Counted from the first letter of the stretch, positions 38,712 to 57,048 are shown. The stretch: 64,000 nucleotides of DNA from Siphlonurus alternatus (GCA_949825025.1 OX463779.1:32806359-32870358); one strand, 5' to 3'. Numbers and translations: made by a program. Notes: generated by a model from the letters alone, not told the origin.

Positions 38712-39769
38712 CGGAAGATATAGCTTCAATTTATTTTGATGCTTCACATCCAGCTGGTTTTAGTAGTTACACAAATCTCAGAAAATATGTGTCCAAAAAA
38801 ATTTCAAATTCCAAAATAAAAGAATTTTTAATGAGCCAAGATGCTTATACTTTGCATGCTCCAATGAGAAAAAAATTCACAAGAGATAGATTTTTCGTTA
38901 CCAATATTGATGAAGTTTGGAGCATAGATATAGCAGATATGCAGAGATATAAGGATCAAAACGATGAGTATAGATACATTTTTGTAGCTATTGATGTACT
39001 TAGCAAATTTGCAATGGTAAGAATTATAAAAAATAAAACAGCTGCAAATGTAAAGGAAGCACTTAGTGATATCATTAGTTTGGTAAACCGCCAACCATTA
39101 AAGATATGTGTAGACAAGGGATTAGAATTTAAAAACGCTATATTGAAGAAATTTTTAAAAGAAAAAGATATTGAAATGTATAGTACTGAAAATTCAGACA
39201 TTAAATCTTGCATAGCTGAGAGGTTTATAAGAACTCTTAAGACTAAAATATGGAGATATTTTTCCTACACAGGAAACAATAGATACATTGATGTGCTGCA
39301 AGATATTGTAAATAGTTATAATTCAACATACCATAGGAGTATAGGAACTACACCAGATAGTGTAACTGAACACAATTTTCTATCTGTATGGAAGAGATTA
39401 TACCAATACGAAATTCCGATTACTAAAAACAATCCAAAATATCAAGTCAACGATCATGTGAGAATCAGCAAACAAAAACATGTATTTGAGAAAGGTTATG
39501 AAAATAACTTTTCAAAAGAAATATTTTTAGTTAAGAAAGTATTAAATAGGAGGCCACCTATGTATGAAATAGTAGATTTACAAAATGAGAAAATTTTTGG
39601 TAGATTTTATGAGAAAGAATTGCAGAAAGTAAATCTCCCAGAGTTCCATGTGATAGATAAAATTCTAAAGACTAAAGGTACAGGCATCAGTAAACAGTTA
39701 TTCGTCAGCTGGAGAGGTTATCCTGAACAATTTAATAGTTGGATAAAAGCAAGTGACTTAAAGACATAA
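38708..39769 (+). CDS. INT: RVE (DDE) integrase with C-terminal chromodomain
   Basis: A 353-aa retroviral-type integrase that would insert the linear element and make the 6-bp duplication. Catalytic residues are D74 (WSIDIADM), D136 (CVDKGLEF) and E171 (IAERFIRTLK), giving the D,D(34)E spacing. Residues 1-60 form the N-terminal part with TLHAPMRKKF, a typical Polinton block. A C-terminal SH3-like DNA-binding region (about 240-305) is followed by a chromodomain (about 313-351: VIDKIL, LFVSWRGYP, NSWI). Chromodomains in integrases usually direct insertion to particular chromatin. The start ATG overlaps the previous stop (ATGA), and its own stop forms TAATG with the next gene. Confidence 0.95.
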   Translation: MTEDIASIYFDASHPAGFSSYTNLRKYVSKKISNSKIKEFLMSQDAYTLHAPMRKKFTRDRFFVTNIDEVWSIDIADMQRYKDQNDEYRYIFVAIDVLSKFAMVRIIKNKTAANVKEALSDIISLVNRQPLKICVDKGLEFKNAILKKFLKEKDIEMYSTENSDIKSCIAERFIRTLKTKIWRYFSYTGNNRYIDVLQDIVNSYNSTYHRSIGTTPDSVTEHNFLSVWKRLYQYEIPITKNNPKYQVNDHVRISKQKHVFEKGYENNFSKEIFLVKKVLNRRPPMYEIVDLQNEKIFGRFYEKELQKVNLPEFHVIDKILKTKGTGISKQLFVSWRGYPEQFNSWIKASDLKT

Positions 39770-40515
39770 TGGATGACGATTTCTTCATTACTCTTCTATC
39801 TGACTCTTCAATTGCTATACATCCTCACAATACTGCATCTAAATTTACTAACAAGCTTCAAAGAAGAATTAACTTTTGTGACTCTTGGGAAGTAGCACTT
39901 CATGAATTACATTATCCAATGAGTTTGTGCAATTTCTATGGTGATAGAAACAAAGCATGGGTAAAATATGATGGAATGACAAAGAAGAGATGTATATTAA
40001 GTAATTTATATACATTAGACATAGAAAATATCCTGACGAAACTTGAACTAGATCTTGAGCAGAAATATACATTTAAATTGGAACAGGGTAAAGTTGTTTG
40101 TAAATCTGATATAAAAGGTGATATTCGACTTAGATTAACCAAAATATTAGCTTTACAGCTAGGATTTCCGAATAACACTGATTTCTTTGGAACGTCTATT
40201 CAAGCTCCTCACGTACCTAATTTAAATGTTGGTTTACCTAGTCAAGCTTATGTGTTCTGCAATATAGTGAAGCCACAGCTTTTTGGTGATTCAATTTGTC
40301 AAATTTTGAAAACATTAACCTTAGATATATCTTCATATATTCATGGTGGAAGTGGCAATATTATGTTTAATAATCCTCAATACACTCCAATAGCTAAGGG
40401 AGAAATAGATGAAATTTCAATTGATATAAAGGACAGAGAAGGGAATTTCTTACCATTCCTCTCCGGTACGTGCTCAGTGTTATTACATTTTCGTCGCTGC
40501 TCCACATCATCATGA
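39769..40515 (+). CDS. mCP: minor capsid protein, penton-type single jelly roll
   Basis: A 248-aa protein with the penton signature of Polintons: an N-terminal block (FITLLSDSSIAIHPHNTASK then DSWEVALHELHYP), a middle SQAYVFCNIVKPQ...GDS, and a C-terminal TPIAKGEIDEISIDI followed by a final strand VLLHFRR. It should fold as a single jelly roll and form the fivefold capsomers. Full length for the family. Its stop overlaps the next ATG (ATGA at 40512-40515). Confidence 0.88.
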   Translation: MDDDFFITLLSDSSIAIHPHNTASKFTNKLQRRINFCDSWEVALHELHYPMSLCNFYGDRNKAWVKYDGMTKKRCILSNLYTLDIENILTKLELDLEQKYTFKLEQGKVVCKSDIKGDIRLRLTKILALQLGFPNNTDFFGTSIQAPHVPNLNVGLPSQAYVFCNIVKPQLFGDSICQILKTLTLDISSYIHGGSGNIMFNNPQYTPIAKGEIDEISIDIKDREGNFLPFLSGTCSVLLHFRRCSTSS

Positions 40516-41030
40516 ATCCTTATATAGCATATTACCAAAAGCAGGCCCAAACTGGTGTCGGCTCATCGTACTATCCACATCAATCTGGTCGTGGAGTTGG
40601 AAATTTTTTAAGTAATATTTTTCGATCAGTGATGCCTTACCTGAAAAGTGGGTTGACAGCAATCAAGGATGAGTTATTCAATGGAGGACTAGGGATTTTA
40701 TCAGACACCATTAAACAAGTACCACTGAAGCAGAGCTTACAAAATAGAGTGCGTAACTTAGGAAATAATTTAACTGATCGTGCAGTGAATCAAGTTGCAA
40801 GTATGTCAGGAGCAGGTCGTGTATATAAGCGGAAAAGAGTGACCAAAACTCAGTCTGCAAACAAAACCAAGAAGAGAAAGACGTGCAAAAAAAAGCCTGC
40901 CACAAAGTCAAAGAAGAAAACAACGAAAAAAAAACCTCTAAAAAAGTTGCAACAGAAGAATAGGAAAGTCAATACTAAAAAGAAAGTTAAGGCAAAATCT
41001 AAATCTACGTGTATTGATATATTCAGTTAA
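40512..41030 (+). CDS. basic minor virion protein, probable protease substrate
   Basis: A 172-aa protein from the ATG at 40512; the frame is open upstream only by overlap with the penton gene. The N-terminus MNPYIAYYQKQA followed by a Gly-rich RGVGNFLSNIFRSVMPYLKSG is typical of a Polinton virion protein found beside the penton gene. A single sequence fitting the adenoviral protease consensus (M/I/L)XGX|G is seen: MSGAG at residues 98-102. After it the protein is almost entirely Lys/Arg/Thr (KKRKTCKKKPATKSKKKTTKKK), a DNA-condensing core-protein composition like adenovirus VII/mu; that comparison is inference. It ends 1 nt before the major capsid ATG. Confidence 0.82.
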   Translation: MNPYIAYYQKQAQTGVGSSYYPHQSGRGVGNFLSNIFRSVMPYLKSGLTAIKDELFNGGLGILSDTIKQVPLKQSLQNRVRNLGNNLTDRAVNQVASMSGAGRVYKRKRVTKTQSANKTKKRKTCKKKPATKSKKKTTKKKPLKKLQQKNRKVNTKKKVKAKSKSTCIDIFS

Positions 41031-41031
41031 A

Positions 41032-42339
41032 ATGTCTTTCATACATAACTCCTCACCTGAAACATTGAAAGCAGAGCTTGACTTGTTCAGTATACCACCA
41101 ACACAAATTAGTATTGAAAGCTCTGAAATTCTTTACCTTAAACCCAACGCTTCCATTGATAATGATGCTCCTCTTGAATTCTCCATACCAACCAGTGCTG
41201 ATGACTATATTGATCCAGGAAATACTTTTTTGAAGTTAGTTGTTTGTATAAAAAATGAGAAAGGTGAAAATATTGATGCATCTACTAATAAGGTTGCACC
41301 TGTAAATAACTTATTACATTCTCTATTTTCTGAGGTCAGTGTGTCTGTTAACAGCAAACTCCTCTCTCCACCATCTCAATTGTATCCATATAGAGCCTAT
41401 TTTGAAACTTTGTTTAATTATAATGTAACTGCCAAGGAGAGTCATCAAACCATGGCGCTGTATTATAAAGATACAGCTGGAAAAATGAATGATTTAGATC
41501 TGAATTCAGGGATTATCGCAAGAAGAAATCATATCAAAGGAAGCAAATTAGTACCTCTGCTTGGACGTATAACAGTAGATATATTTGGTCAAAGCACCTT
41601 CATTACTAATGGTGTTCCAATTGATTTATTGTTCACTCGATCGAAGCCCTCGTTTTGTTTGATGGTTGATGATGATAGCAAATATCAAATTAAGATACTT
41701 AATGCAACACTGATTGTTCGAAGGGTTAAAATTTCACCCACTGTATTAGTAGCTCATAGCAAGGTACTTGCCACAACGACAGCAAAATACCCAATCAGTA
41801 GAGTTGAAATGAAATCTTTTACTATACCTCCAGGTGGACAAAGTTTTGGAGAAAAACTCTTCCAAGGTCCTACTCCAGTCCGTGTATTTTTTGGACTTAC
41901 AAAAAATAGTGCTGTTAATGGTGATTACAAATTAAATCCATTTGATTTTGGTCACTACAACATGAACTATGTTTCACTTACCAAGGATGGTGTTCCAGTC
42001 ACAACAAGACCTCTAGAGATGTCATTCAGCTCAGAATCTCCTGATTATATTCTTTCATATTTTCATACCTTTCAAGCTACTCGGATTAACTTTAGTGATG
42101 ATGGGTATCAAATTGATAGAGATGAGTACGGGGCTGGAGGCTATGTCATACACACATTTGATCTTTCTCCTGATCTCTCTGCAAATTCTCACATGTGGAA
42201 TTTAAGGAAAAATAGTGTGATAGAATTGGAAATCAGGTTTGATAAAAGTTTATCTGACACTCTAACCCTCATTGTATTTGCAGAATTTCAAAATCTCTTA
42301 GAGGTGGATCACCAGAGGAAAGTTTCAGTTGACTTCTAA
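41032..42339 (+). CDS. MCP: major capsid protein, double jelly roll (hexon-like)
   Basis: A 435-aa protein from the ATG at 41032. Recognisable Polinton MCP blocks in order: SSEILYLKPNASIDNDAPLE, FSIPTSADDYIDPGNTFLKL, VAPVNNLLHSLFSEVSVSVN, the FETLFNY region, and, in the second half, the VRRVKISPTVLVAH block, IPPGGQSF, RVFFGLT, FDFGHYNMNYVSL and a terminal LEIRFDKS. The length is normal for the family. Trimers would form the capsomers of an icosahedral shell. It lies between the basic virion protein (1-nt gap) and the protease (5-nt gap). No interruption is seen, so the product could assemble. Confidence 0.95.
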   Translation: MSFIHNSSPETLKAELDLFSIPPTQISIESSEILYLKPNASIDNDAPLEFSIPTSADDYIDPGNTFLKLVVCIKNEKGENIDASTNKVAPVNNLLHSLFSEVSVSVNSKLLSPPSQLYPYRAYFETLFNYNVTAKESHQTMALYYKDTAGKMNDLDLNSGIIARRNHIKGSKLVPLLGRITVDIFGQSTFITNGVPIDLLFTRSKPSFCLMVDDDSKYQIKILNATLIVRRVKISPTVLVAHSKVLATTTAKYPISRVEMKSFTIPPGGQSFGEKLFQGPTPVRVFFGLTKNSAVNGDYKLNPFDFGHYNMNYVSLTKDGVPVTTRPLEMSFSSESPDYILSYFHTFQATRINFSDDGYQIDRDEYGAGGYVIHTFDLSPDLSANSHMWNLRKNSVIELEIRFDKSLSDTLTLIVFAEFQNLLEVDHQRKVSVDF

Positions 42340-42344
42340 CAGTC

Positions 42345-42896
42345 ATGGCAGACATTCAGTACTCTGCTTTAACCACTTACGAAATACGAAAGTTTTTGTT
42401 GAATGACAAAACCAGTAGAAATATATTTAATGGAGTTTTTGCTGCTGACACTTTACCAAAACGAGTTTCTATGAATACTGCCTATGTTGTAAATACTGAT
42501 GCAAAATCTATGCCAGGTAGCCATTGGATAGCTATATATTTTGATAAAGAAGGCAGTGCTGAGTATTTTGATTCATATGGTCTTCAACCTATTGTACAAA
42601 ATCATAAAAAGTTTATTTTAAACAATAGCAAAAAATACACTTACAATAAAACTTGCCTTCAAAGTATAACTTCATCTATATGTGGTCATTACTGTATTTT
42701 GTATATAGGAGCTAAAGCAAGAAACCTATCAATGCATGAATTCATATCTAAATTTAATGGACCAGATGTGTATTCAAATGATGCTATAGCTATACTTAAT
42801 TTTAGAATGCATTATGATTATAGAAAGAATGGTAAGAAAATATCACCTGAAACAGGTTTAAAATGTAAAGCTCTGTGCGCATGCGCAAAGTCATAA
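42345..42896 (+). CDS. PRO: maturation cysteine protease, Ulp1/adenain type
   Basis: A 183-aa C48-like protease expected to process virion precursors. The catalytic set is visible in the family order: H60 (GSHWIAIYF), D76 (EYFDSYG), Q106 (CLQS) and C113 (SICGHYC). Normal length. A likely substrate, the basic virion protein with MSGAG, is encoded two genes upstream. The ATG follows the capsid stop by 5 nt within CAGTCATGG. The last codons contain an NRF1-type palindrome (42876-42887) belonging to the next promoter, so coding and regulatory sequence overlap. Confidence 0.93.
   Translation: MADIQYSALTTYEIRKFLLNDKTSRNIFNGVFAADTLPKRVSMNTAYVVNTDAKSMPGSHWIAIYFDKEGSAEYFDSYGLQPIVQNHKKFILNNSKKYTYNKTCLQSITSSICGHYCILYIGAKARNLSMHEFISKFNGPDVYSNDAIAILNFRMHYDYRKNGKKISPETGLKCKALCACAKS
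42876..42887. promoter_or_regulatory. NRF1-type palindrome at the protease end
   Basis: TGCGCATGCGCA again, inside the last protease codons and 17 bp upstream of the TATA box at 42905. Third such site in the element; all are near plus-strand promoters of the two putative paralogues. Confidence 0.55.
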
Positions 42897-42904
42897 TAAT
42901 TTGC

Positions 42905-42938
42905 TATAAAAGAGGGGCAAACAGAGTAATTTTCATCA
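42905..42938 (+). promoter_or_regulatory. core promoter of the 222-aa gene
   Basis: TATAAAAG at 42905-42912 followed by AGGGGC, with an initiator-like TCATCA at 42933-42938. The TATA-to-start spacing is 30 bp. Confidence 0.65.
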
Positions 42939-42974
42939 CTTTTGATCTGACTTGCTTACTAAACAGTCATAACT

Positions 42975-43643
42975 ATGGCAGTTAAGATGTTAGATGTTAC
43001 TTATGGGCTCTGTTCTTCCAATACAAAGACTGTGTCTTGCGCATTGGAAGTAGGAGAAGAAATTAAACCTTATTTCTGGTTGGCTAAGAGTGGGTTTCAG
43101 AAAATTAAAATGTCTTTAGTTGAGTTCAAACTATTAGTAGAAAATGAAGAAGAAATCTCTAACTTCTTCTTAAAGTTTGGACTTCAAAGAGAATCCACAT
43201 TAAAGTTAAATGCAAAACTTCATATTCGTTTTGACATGTCATATGGTACAAAAATGTTGGTACTAGAAAGGATGGAAGAAGTTGGTCTTATTAATGATGA
43301 CCAACGCCCCAAAATTACATCTATCTACATTGTAGATCGCACTTGGATGAATTTTGTCAAACTCTTTCCTTGCCTCTTAACCATAGCTGATAATCTTGAG
43401 AAGCAAATTGTTGAACTTGAAGAGATGATCAATTCAATTGTGAAGCAAGTTAAAACTAACTTCGCTCAGGAATTGTCAGAAGTTAATTACCTTGCAGGTT
43501 TTAGAGAACTTCTGAAAAATGTACAGTGCCCAAAGTATGAAAATTTGTCACCTACAAGTTTTGATAGGCAACGTTGCTTCCATGAAATTGTTATGTTCTT
43601 GCCTGAATATTTGTTGATGTTATGTCGTAATGATAAGTTTTAA
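42975..43643 (+). CDS. 222-aa Polinton protein, putative paralogue of gene 1
   Basis: A 222-aa protein without a domain I can name with confidence. The first unit (SCALEVGEEIKPYFWLAKSG then a helix VEFKLLVENEEEIS) and the second (GTKMLVLERM...SIYIVDRTWMNFVKL) have a strand-strand-helix layout resembling PC4-like ssDNA-binding folds. The second unit lines up with RYVAIERD...PTWVQLKAL of the protein at 35667. The C-terminus is helical (EKQIVELEEMINSIVKQV). It has its own TATA promoter and poly(A) signal, so it is transcribed separately from the morphogenesis block. An ssDNA-binding or transcription-cofactor role is inference. Confidence 0.7.
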   Translation: MAVKMLDVTYGLCSSNTKTVSCALEVGEEIKPYFWLAKSGFQKIKMSLVEFKLLVENEEEISNFFLKFGLQRESTLKLNAKLHIRFDMSYGTKMLVLERMEEVGLINDDQRPKITSIYIVDRTWMNFVKLFPCLLTIADNLEKQIVELEEMINSIVKQVKTNFAQELSEVNYLAGFRELLKNVQCPKYENLSPTSFDRQRCFHEIVMFLPEYLLMLCRNDKF

Positions 43644-43763
43644 ATATATATTGTATTAGTTATTGAGCATTAGATTTTTCATAGTAAAAACTTTGATATT
43701 TTTCTTTGGGAACATTTTTTATTATTATTGTATTTCTATGTTTTTGAATTTTTTTCTATGTGA

Positions 43764-43769
43764 AATAAA
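43764..43769 (+). terminator. poly(A) signal after the 222-aa gene
   Basis: AATAAA 121 bp past the stop, followed by a GT-rich TGGTGTT. Confidence 0.6.
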
Positions 43770-43961
43770 AAAAATGGATTTAAACCTGGTGTTATACTTT
43801 TCTAAATTTAGAACCTTATATAGATTCTAGGATACAATGGTACCAATATTTAAAATTTAAAATGATTATAGTTAATCATAAAATTTAAATATTTATGTCC
43901 AAAAGAGGTATTTATTTTTTAAAATAACCAAGTCAAAGATTGTATCTATAATATATATACA

Positions 43962-44072
<111 letters not shown>

Positions 44073-44134
44073 GTTGAATTTAATAAAATTTATAATTGAG
44101 AAAAAAAATATCTAATATTGGAAAATAATATAAT

Positions 44135-44140
44135 TTTATT
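44135..44140 (-). terminator. poly(A) signal of the polymerase gene
   Basis: AATAAA on the minus strand, about 130 bp past the polymerase stop codon. Confidence 0.55.
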
Positions 44141-44269
44141 TGTAATTAGGTATAACCAGTATATACATAATTCGATATATAAACAATAATACATCTCTAA
44201 AGATAATAGTACAAAAATATACAATTTATAATAAAACTAAAGTATTTAAGATGCTGAGTATTATAATTT

Positions 44270-53107
<8,838 letters not shown>

Positions 53108-53142
53108 TTTTAAATTGATTCTAAGTTAAGAGTGAGATTTTT

Positions 53143-53178
53143 GAATGATAAAGATGCCAAAAGGTACCTCTATTTAAA
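53143..53178 (-). promoter_or_regulatory. core promoter of the polymerase gene
   Basis: TTTAAATA at 53178-53171 (minus) and a perfect arthropod initiator TCATTC at 53148-53143, with the start base 32 bp from the first T of the TATA-like box. Confidence 0.55.
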
Positions 53179-54287
53179 CCCATAATTTTCCCCTCATTTC
53201 TTTCTTATTATGCAGTCTTGGCAGAAAAATTGTGCAGAGTAAACAAAAACTGCAAGTGAGTGCATAAAAAATTTCCCACGAGAACCATAATTTACGAAGT
53301 CAATATATTTATTATGGTAATATCAGGAAAAATTGTATATTAATTAAAAGATTATAACATCAAAATGTAATTATTTTATTTGATTTTATCGATCGAAAAA
53401 AAATAATGACAAAATTTTCGTAACTTTTTTTTCATGTTTGGTCTTAAAAGAAAGGATTTTTTTTTTCATTTCACTCGTTTCTATTATTTTATATAACATT
53501 GTTGTTATATAGCCTATAAATTCAATTATGTATTAGTTAATTACATAATTATATAATTGTTCAAGTCAGTGGGAGAGTGGGGGGATGGGGAGGTACATCG
53601 GCACACCTCCCCCTCTCCTCTGTCGTTGTCCGCAAAATTGTAGTGCAATTTGTATGCTTCATTCGCTAGCAGACATCGCGCAGACGTGGATCGCTCTCAT
53701 GACCCCCCTCCTCTCTTTAAAATACATTGGTCGTATACAAATGTGTATGTTATAGTATACGAACAATGTTATTTATATAGTAATTATAATAACATGGTTT
53801 ATATATGAAATTCGTTGATTTTTAGAAATGACTGTTTAGTATATGATCAATGTTATTATCATAGAAATATTATTAACATTAATAGTACACGAATGTCAAT
53901 GTTTCAGTATACAATTAATGTTAATAATATACAAACTTAAATAACATTGGATGAATACGGACATTGTTGTGGTATACAATTATCAATGTTACGTACACAA
54001 TCAATGTTAATATCATAGAAATTTTTATAACATTAGCATTATATGAATTTCTATAATAAAGTATACGATTAATGTTAATAATATATAAATTATAAAACAT
54101 TGGTTGTATACAAACATGGTTTTTTGTATACAATTATAATTAGCATTGTTGCTATAGCCATAATATATATTTTTTTAATTCATTAAAAAATAATACTATC
54201 GTAGCATGTAGTTTGTTAAAAAACCTACATTATAATTGCAACATAAATTTTATTATTCTTATTCATTTATCATTGGAAATATACATT
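53179..54287. other. right subterminal non-coding region of the Polinton
   Basis: AT-rich, with diverged AATGTTA...TATAC-type repeats. The stretch at about 53845-53930 (GTTATTATCATAGAAATATTATTAAC, then TCAATGTTTCAG) is closely repeated in POLB intron 1 at about 52755-52840. No coding frame is supported. Confidence 0.6.
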
Positions 54288-54456
54288 ATGCTATATTATT
54301 GTATAAGGTCAATGTTAAAAAGATATGAGTGTCACATACGCTTCATATCACACGACACTTATATAGAAATAAACAAAATGCTATATTATTTTATACGGTC
54401 AATGTTAAAAAGATATGAGTGTCACATACGCTTCATGTCACATGACACTTATATAA
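54288..54456. repeat. right subterminal direct repeat, 79 bp x 2, period 90
   Basis: The two units 54288-54366 and 54378-54456 share GGTCAATGTTAAAAAGATAT and GAGTGTCACATACGCTTCAT with few differences. Confidence 0.9.
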
Positions 54457-54615
54457 CTTTCATGTCTCAAAGAAAAGTGAAAGCCATATAAGATCTACAC
54501 TATCGTGAGACCGCTATGGTAAGCAAAAAAAAATATAGTTGTGTCTCCCATATCTTCCAACATTATCACATACTTATATGTTTCATATGTATTATAATGA
54601 ACATTAAAAAAAAAA

Positions 54616-54833
54616 AAATCTATCACATTTAACATAGGTTCCATAGTAAGTTCCTATACTTCCTATGTTAAGTTCAGTATAGGAAAATCCCATGTTAAAT
54701 GTGATACTAAGTTCCTATACTTCCTATGTTAAGTTCAGTATAGGAAAATCCCATGTTAAATGTGATAGAATTATTTTCATCACCTCTGTCCCCTTCTTGC
54801 GGGAAGTTTATATTTTCCCCCTCGATTACTACT
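54616..54833. repeat. right terminal inverted repeat with an extra 61-bp unit
   Basis: Mirror of the left TIR, but the unit starting TAAGTTCCTATACTTCCTAT is present twice in tandem (54647-54707 and 54708-54768) where the left end has one. Confidence 0.9.
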
Positions 54834-54839
54834 AAATTA
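54834..54839. repeat. right target-site duplication AAATTA
   Basis: Direct copy of 34943-34948 immediately outside the right Polinton end. Confidence 0.95.
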
Positions 54840-55789
54840 TATAGCTGGCCAAGTTTTTAACAGCACTACTGTAATAAGAGGGAATGGTCTTGCAGTTTTA
54901 TTCTTTAGTTTACAAGTTGGCTTCATTAGGAACCCCTTGACTTGATGCGGTGACTACCAAGCAAGCGACAAGCCGCTGGGCAAAATTTCTCCAGGCGAGA
55001 CGGTCAAACTCGCCTCGACGGTTTAAGCATTTGCCAGGTATGCAAAACGAGCTTCAGTTTAACCTTCAAATACCTCAACCAAAAACGTCAACTAGCACAC
55101 TTCAAGTAAATAGATTTCAATGATAATATTGTAAACTTATAATGGTTTCAGTAATTGAATTAATGTAAGTGATGTCAACGTTGATTTAATTAAATTACAT
55201 AATGATTGATAAGTTCTAACCTAATCTTTTTCAGCGATGTTAACTTAATTTAATTTAATTTAATAGTTAAGTATTTTTCTTTTTAAAATAGAAGTAATAT
55301 TTTTTTAAATAAATTTTTTTACATAATGTATGCATATTTAATTAAGTAAATTTTATCATCACAGGATAAATAGTTTAGTTTTAATATTCGCTATCAGAAA
55401 ATTTTATTTCAAGATTTATATTTCACTGAAATTAAAATTTTAATAAATTACGAAGCAAAAAGTGTAATAAATTTTAAATTACTTATAAGCAACTCACTGT
55501 CTTCTGCATGTGTTATACATATAGATGTGCAACTTTACCCTATATAATATAATTATTTATATACATTGATCGTTTGATCCCGTTTACTGCTATAATTAGA
55601 ATTCATTGATTATATAAAATCAGAATACATGCATGCAACTTTACTCTAAATGTTCTAAATTATTAAAAAAATTCTGCATATAAATAAATCAATTCATGTG
55701 ATACGATGTGAGGATAAGGTACGTATGTACATCTCACTTGTCAGGACAGCACGAACTTTACCTTAATTGCCTAACTTGCTAGAGCTTAA
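54840..55789. other. host flank, no gene seen
   Basis: Resumes the AT-rich host sequence. A GC-richer patch at 54920-55060 has open minus-strand codons (DRLAWRNFAQRL) that might be a remnant of a retroelement, but it is too short to assign. Confidence 0.35.
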
Positions 55790-56130
55790 GTTTCAAGAAA
55801 CAGAGATTTGCGCAGATTTGCATTTTGGGAGAAGTTCAAGAAAGAAAACCCAGTTTGTCCATGCCAAATCAAGAGTTTAGGTTCATCACACCTTAATAGA
55901 CGGCGTGACAACGTCCACAAACAGAACAGGGGTAAAATTCGTAATGTCTAATAGAGGATATCTCATCTGCTAGTGTTGCAACTACAAAAAGACAAAGGGA
56001 AGCAGATTTGCAATTTTGGGGAAGGTGAGAAGAACATCCAGTCTAGACATCCTAAAAAGTTCAAGTTCACTTCGCCTCTATGGATTCAGGTGTCACAAAC
56101 AGAACAGGGGTAAAGTTAGTGGTGTCTCGA
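55790..56130 (+). repeat. two diverged tandem copies of a ~170-bp repeat
   Basis: Both copies contain GCAGATTTGC.ATTTTGGGGAAG, a middle AAGTTCAAGTTCACTTCGCC-like block, and CACAAACAGAACAGGGGTAAA. A third copy on the minus strand lies at 58150-58340. Short protein-like frames cross it but contain stops, so it is probably a decayed element or gene fragment. Confidence 0.6.
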
Positions 56131-56933
56131 GGTGTCTCTGTACTGGAATATTAGGTAAGGCCAAATTTGCATAAAAGGCTGCAAATGCACCAATCAGCAA
56201 CATTCATGGAAACTCAAAGCATGAAGATATTTCCTATTGTTGAAATTTAACTGGAAAAAAAGGTCAGGTTGCATGAACTAACTTGTTTGAATAAGGTTTT
56301 CAATGGGAATGAGTCTTTAATATTTCACATGCAATTTGTTATTGTGCAGAGGCTCATTATATACTGCACCACATTATATAACAATATAATTATGTGTGTA
56401 ATCTGCGCTGCCTGTGCACATATTTCACCCATATTATATTATGCATTCTAATTATCTCATGTATAACAAGTTTTTACCCCATAAACTATCTATCTTCATC
56501 TTGACGTTAACAACTAGAGCAAAAATGTTATAGCTCTATTTATTTTTTTATCTATACAGTATAATGTTATACCAGACAGAAATGCTGAAATGTTGTAATA
56601 GTGATAAAAAAGAATCAAATAATGCAAATTTTCTGTCATTTCGTCTGTCTTTCTTCTTTTACAATGGTGTATCGATATTCCATCAAATAAAGAATAGATA
56701 TAAATGCATGTTGATTTTTTTTTCTGTTGTTATTTTTTATCAATTTGAATTAGGATAACATTCTTACCATCTTCAGCTGCAAATTAATTAAGTAATTGTT
56801 TTGTTTTTTTAGATAACAACATACAAAATAAATAGAGCTAAATTTTATGTTGAATTAGCCTAATATATAAGTATTGTTTCTTTTATTGTTATGTTACAGA
56901 CACTGAAATAAATGTAGAAATAATTTAACATTT
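56131..56933. other. AT-rich DNA, no gene seen
   Basis: Only short frames without features. Confidence 0.45.
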
Positions 56934-57048
56934 TCACTACGTTTATACATGACGGTGTTTAATGCGTATCCGTTGACAACGCCTCATAAGAATAACATTA
57001 TCCGTCGTCAACGAATGCGTATTAAACAACGTCATGTAAACGTAGTGA
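56934..57048. mobile_element. small palindromic MITE, copy 2
   Basis: The ends TCACTACGTTTATACATGAC and its near complement GTCATGTAAACGTAGTGA bracket a core AATAACATTATCCGTCGT shared with 10104-10210. 115 bp. Confidence 0.85.

Noticed and set aside
36958..42896. Bacterial operon or phage contamination
   Set aside because: The overlapping genes look operon-like, but the element has animal Polinton genes, eukaryotic promoters, spliced exons and a target duplication in host DNA.
54920..55060. Possible retroelement or exon fragment
   Set aside because: Only a short run of plausible codons (DRLAWRNF) on minus; too little to assign.
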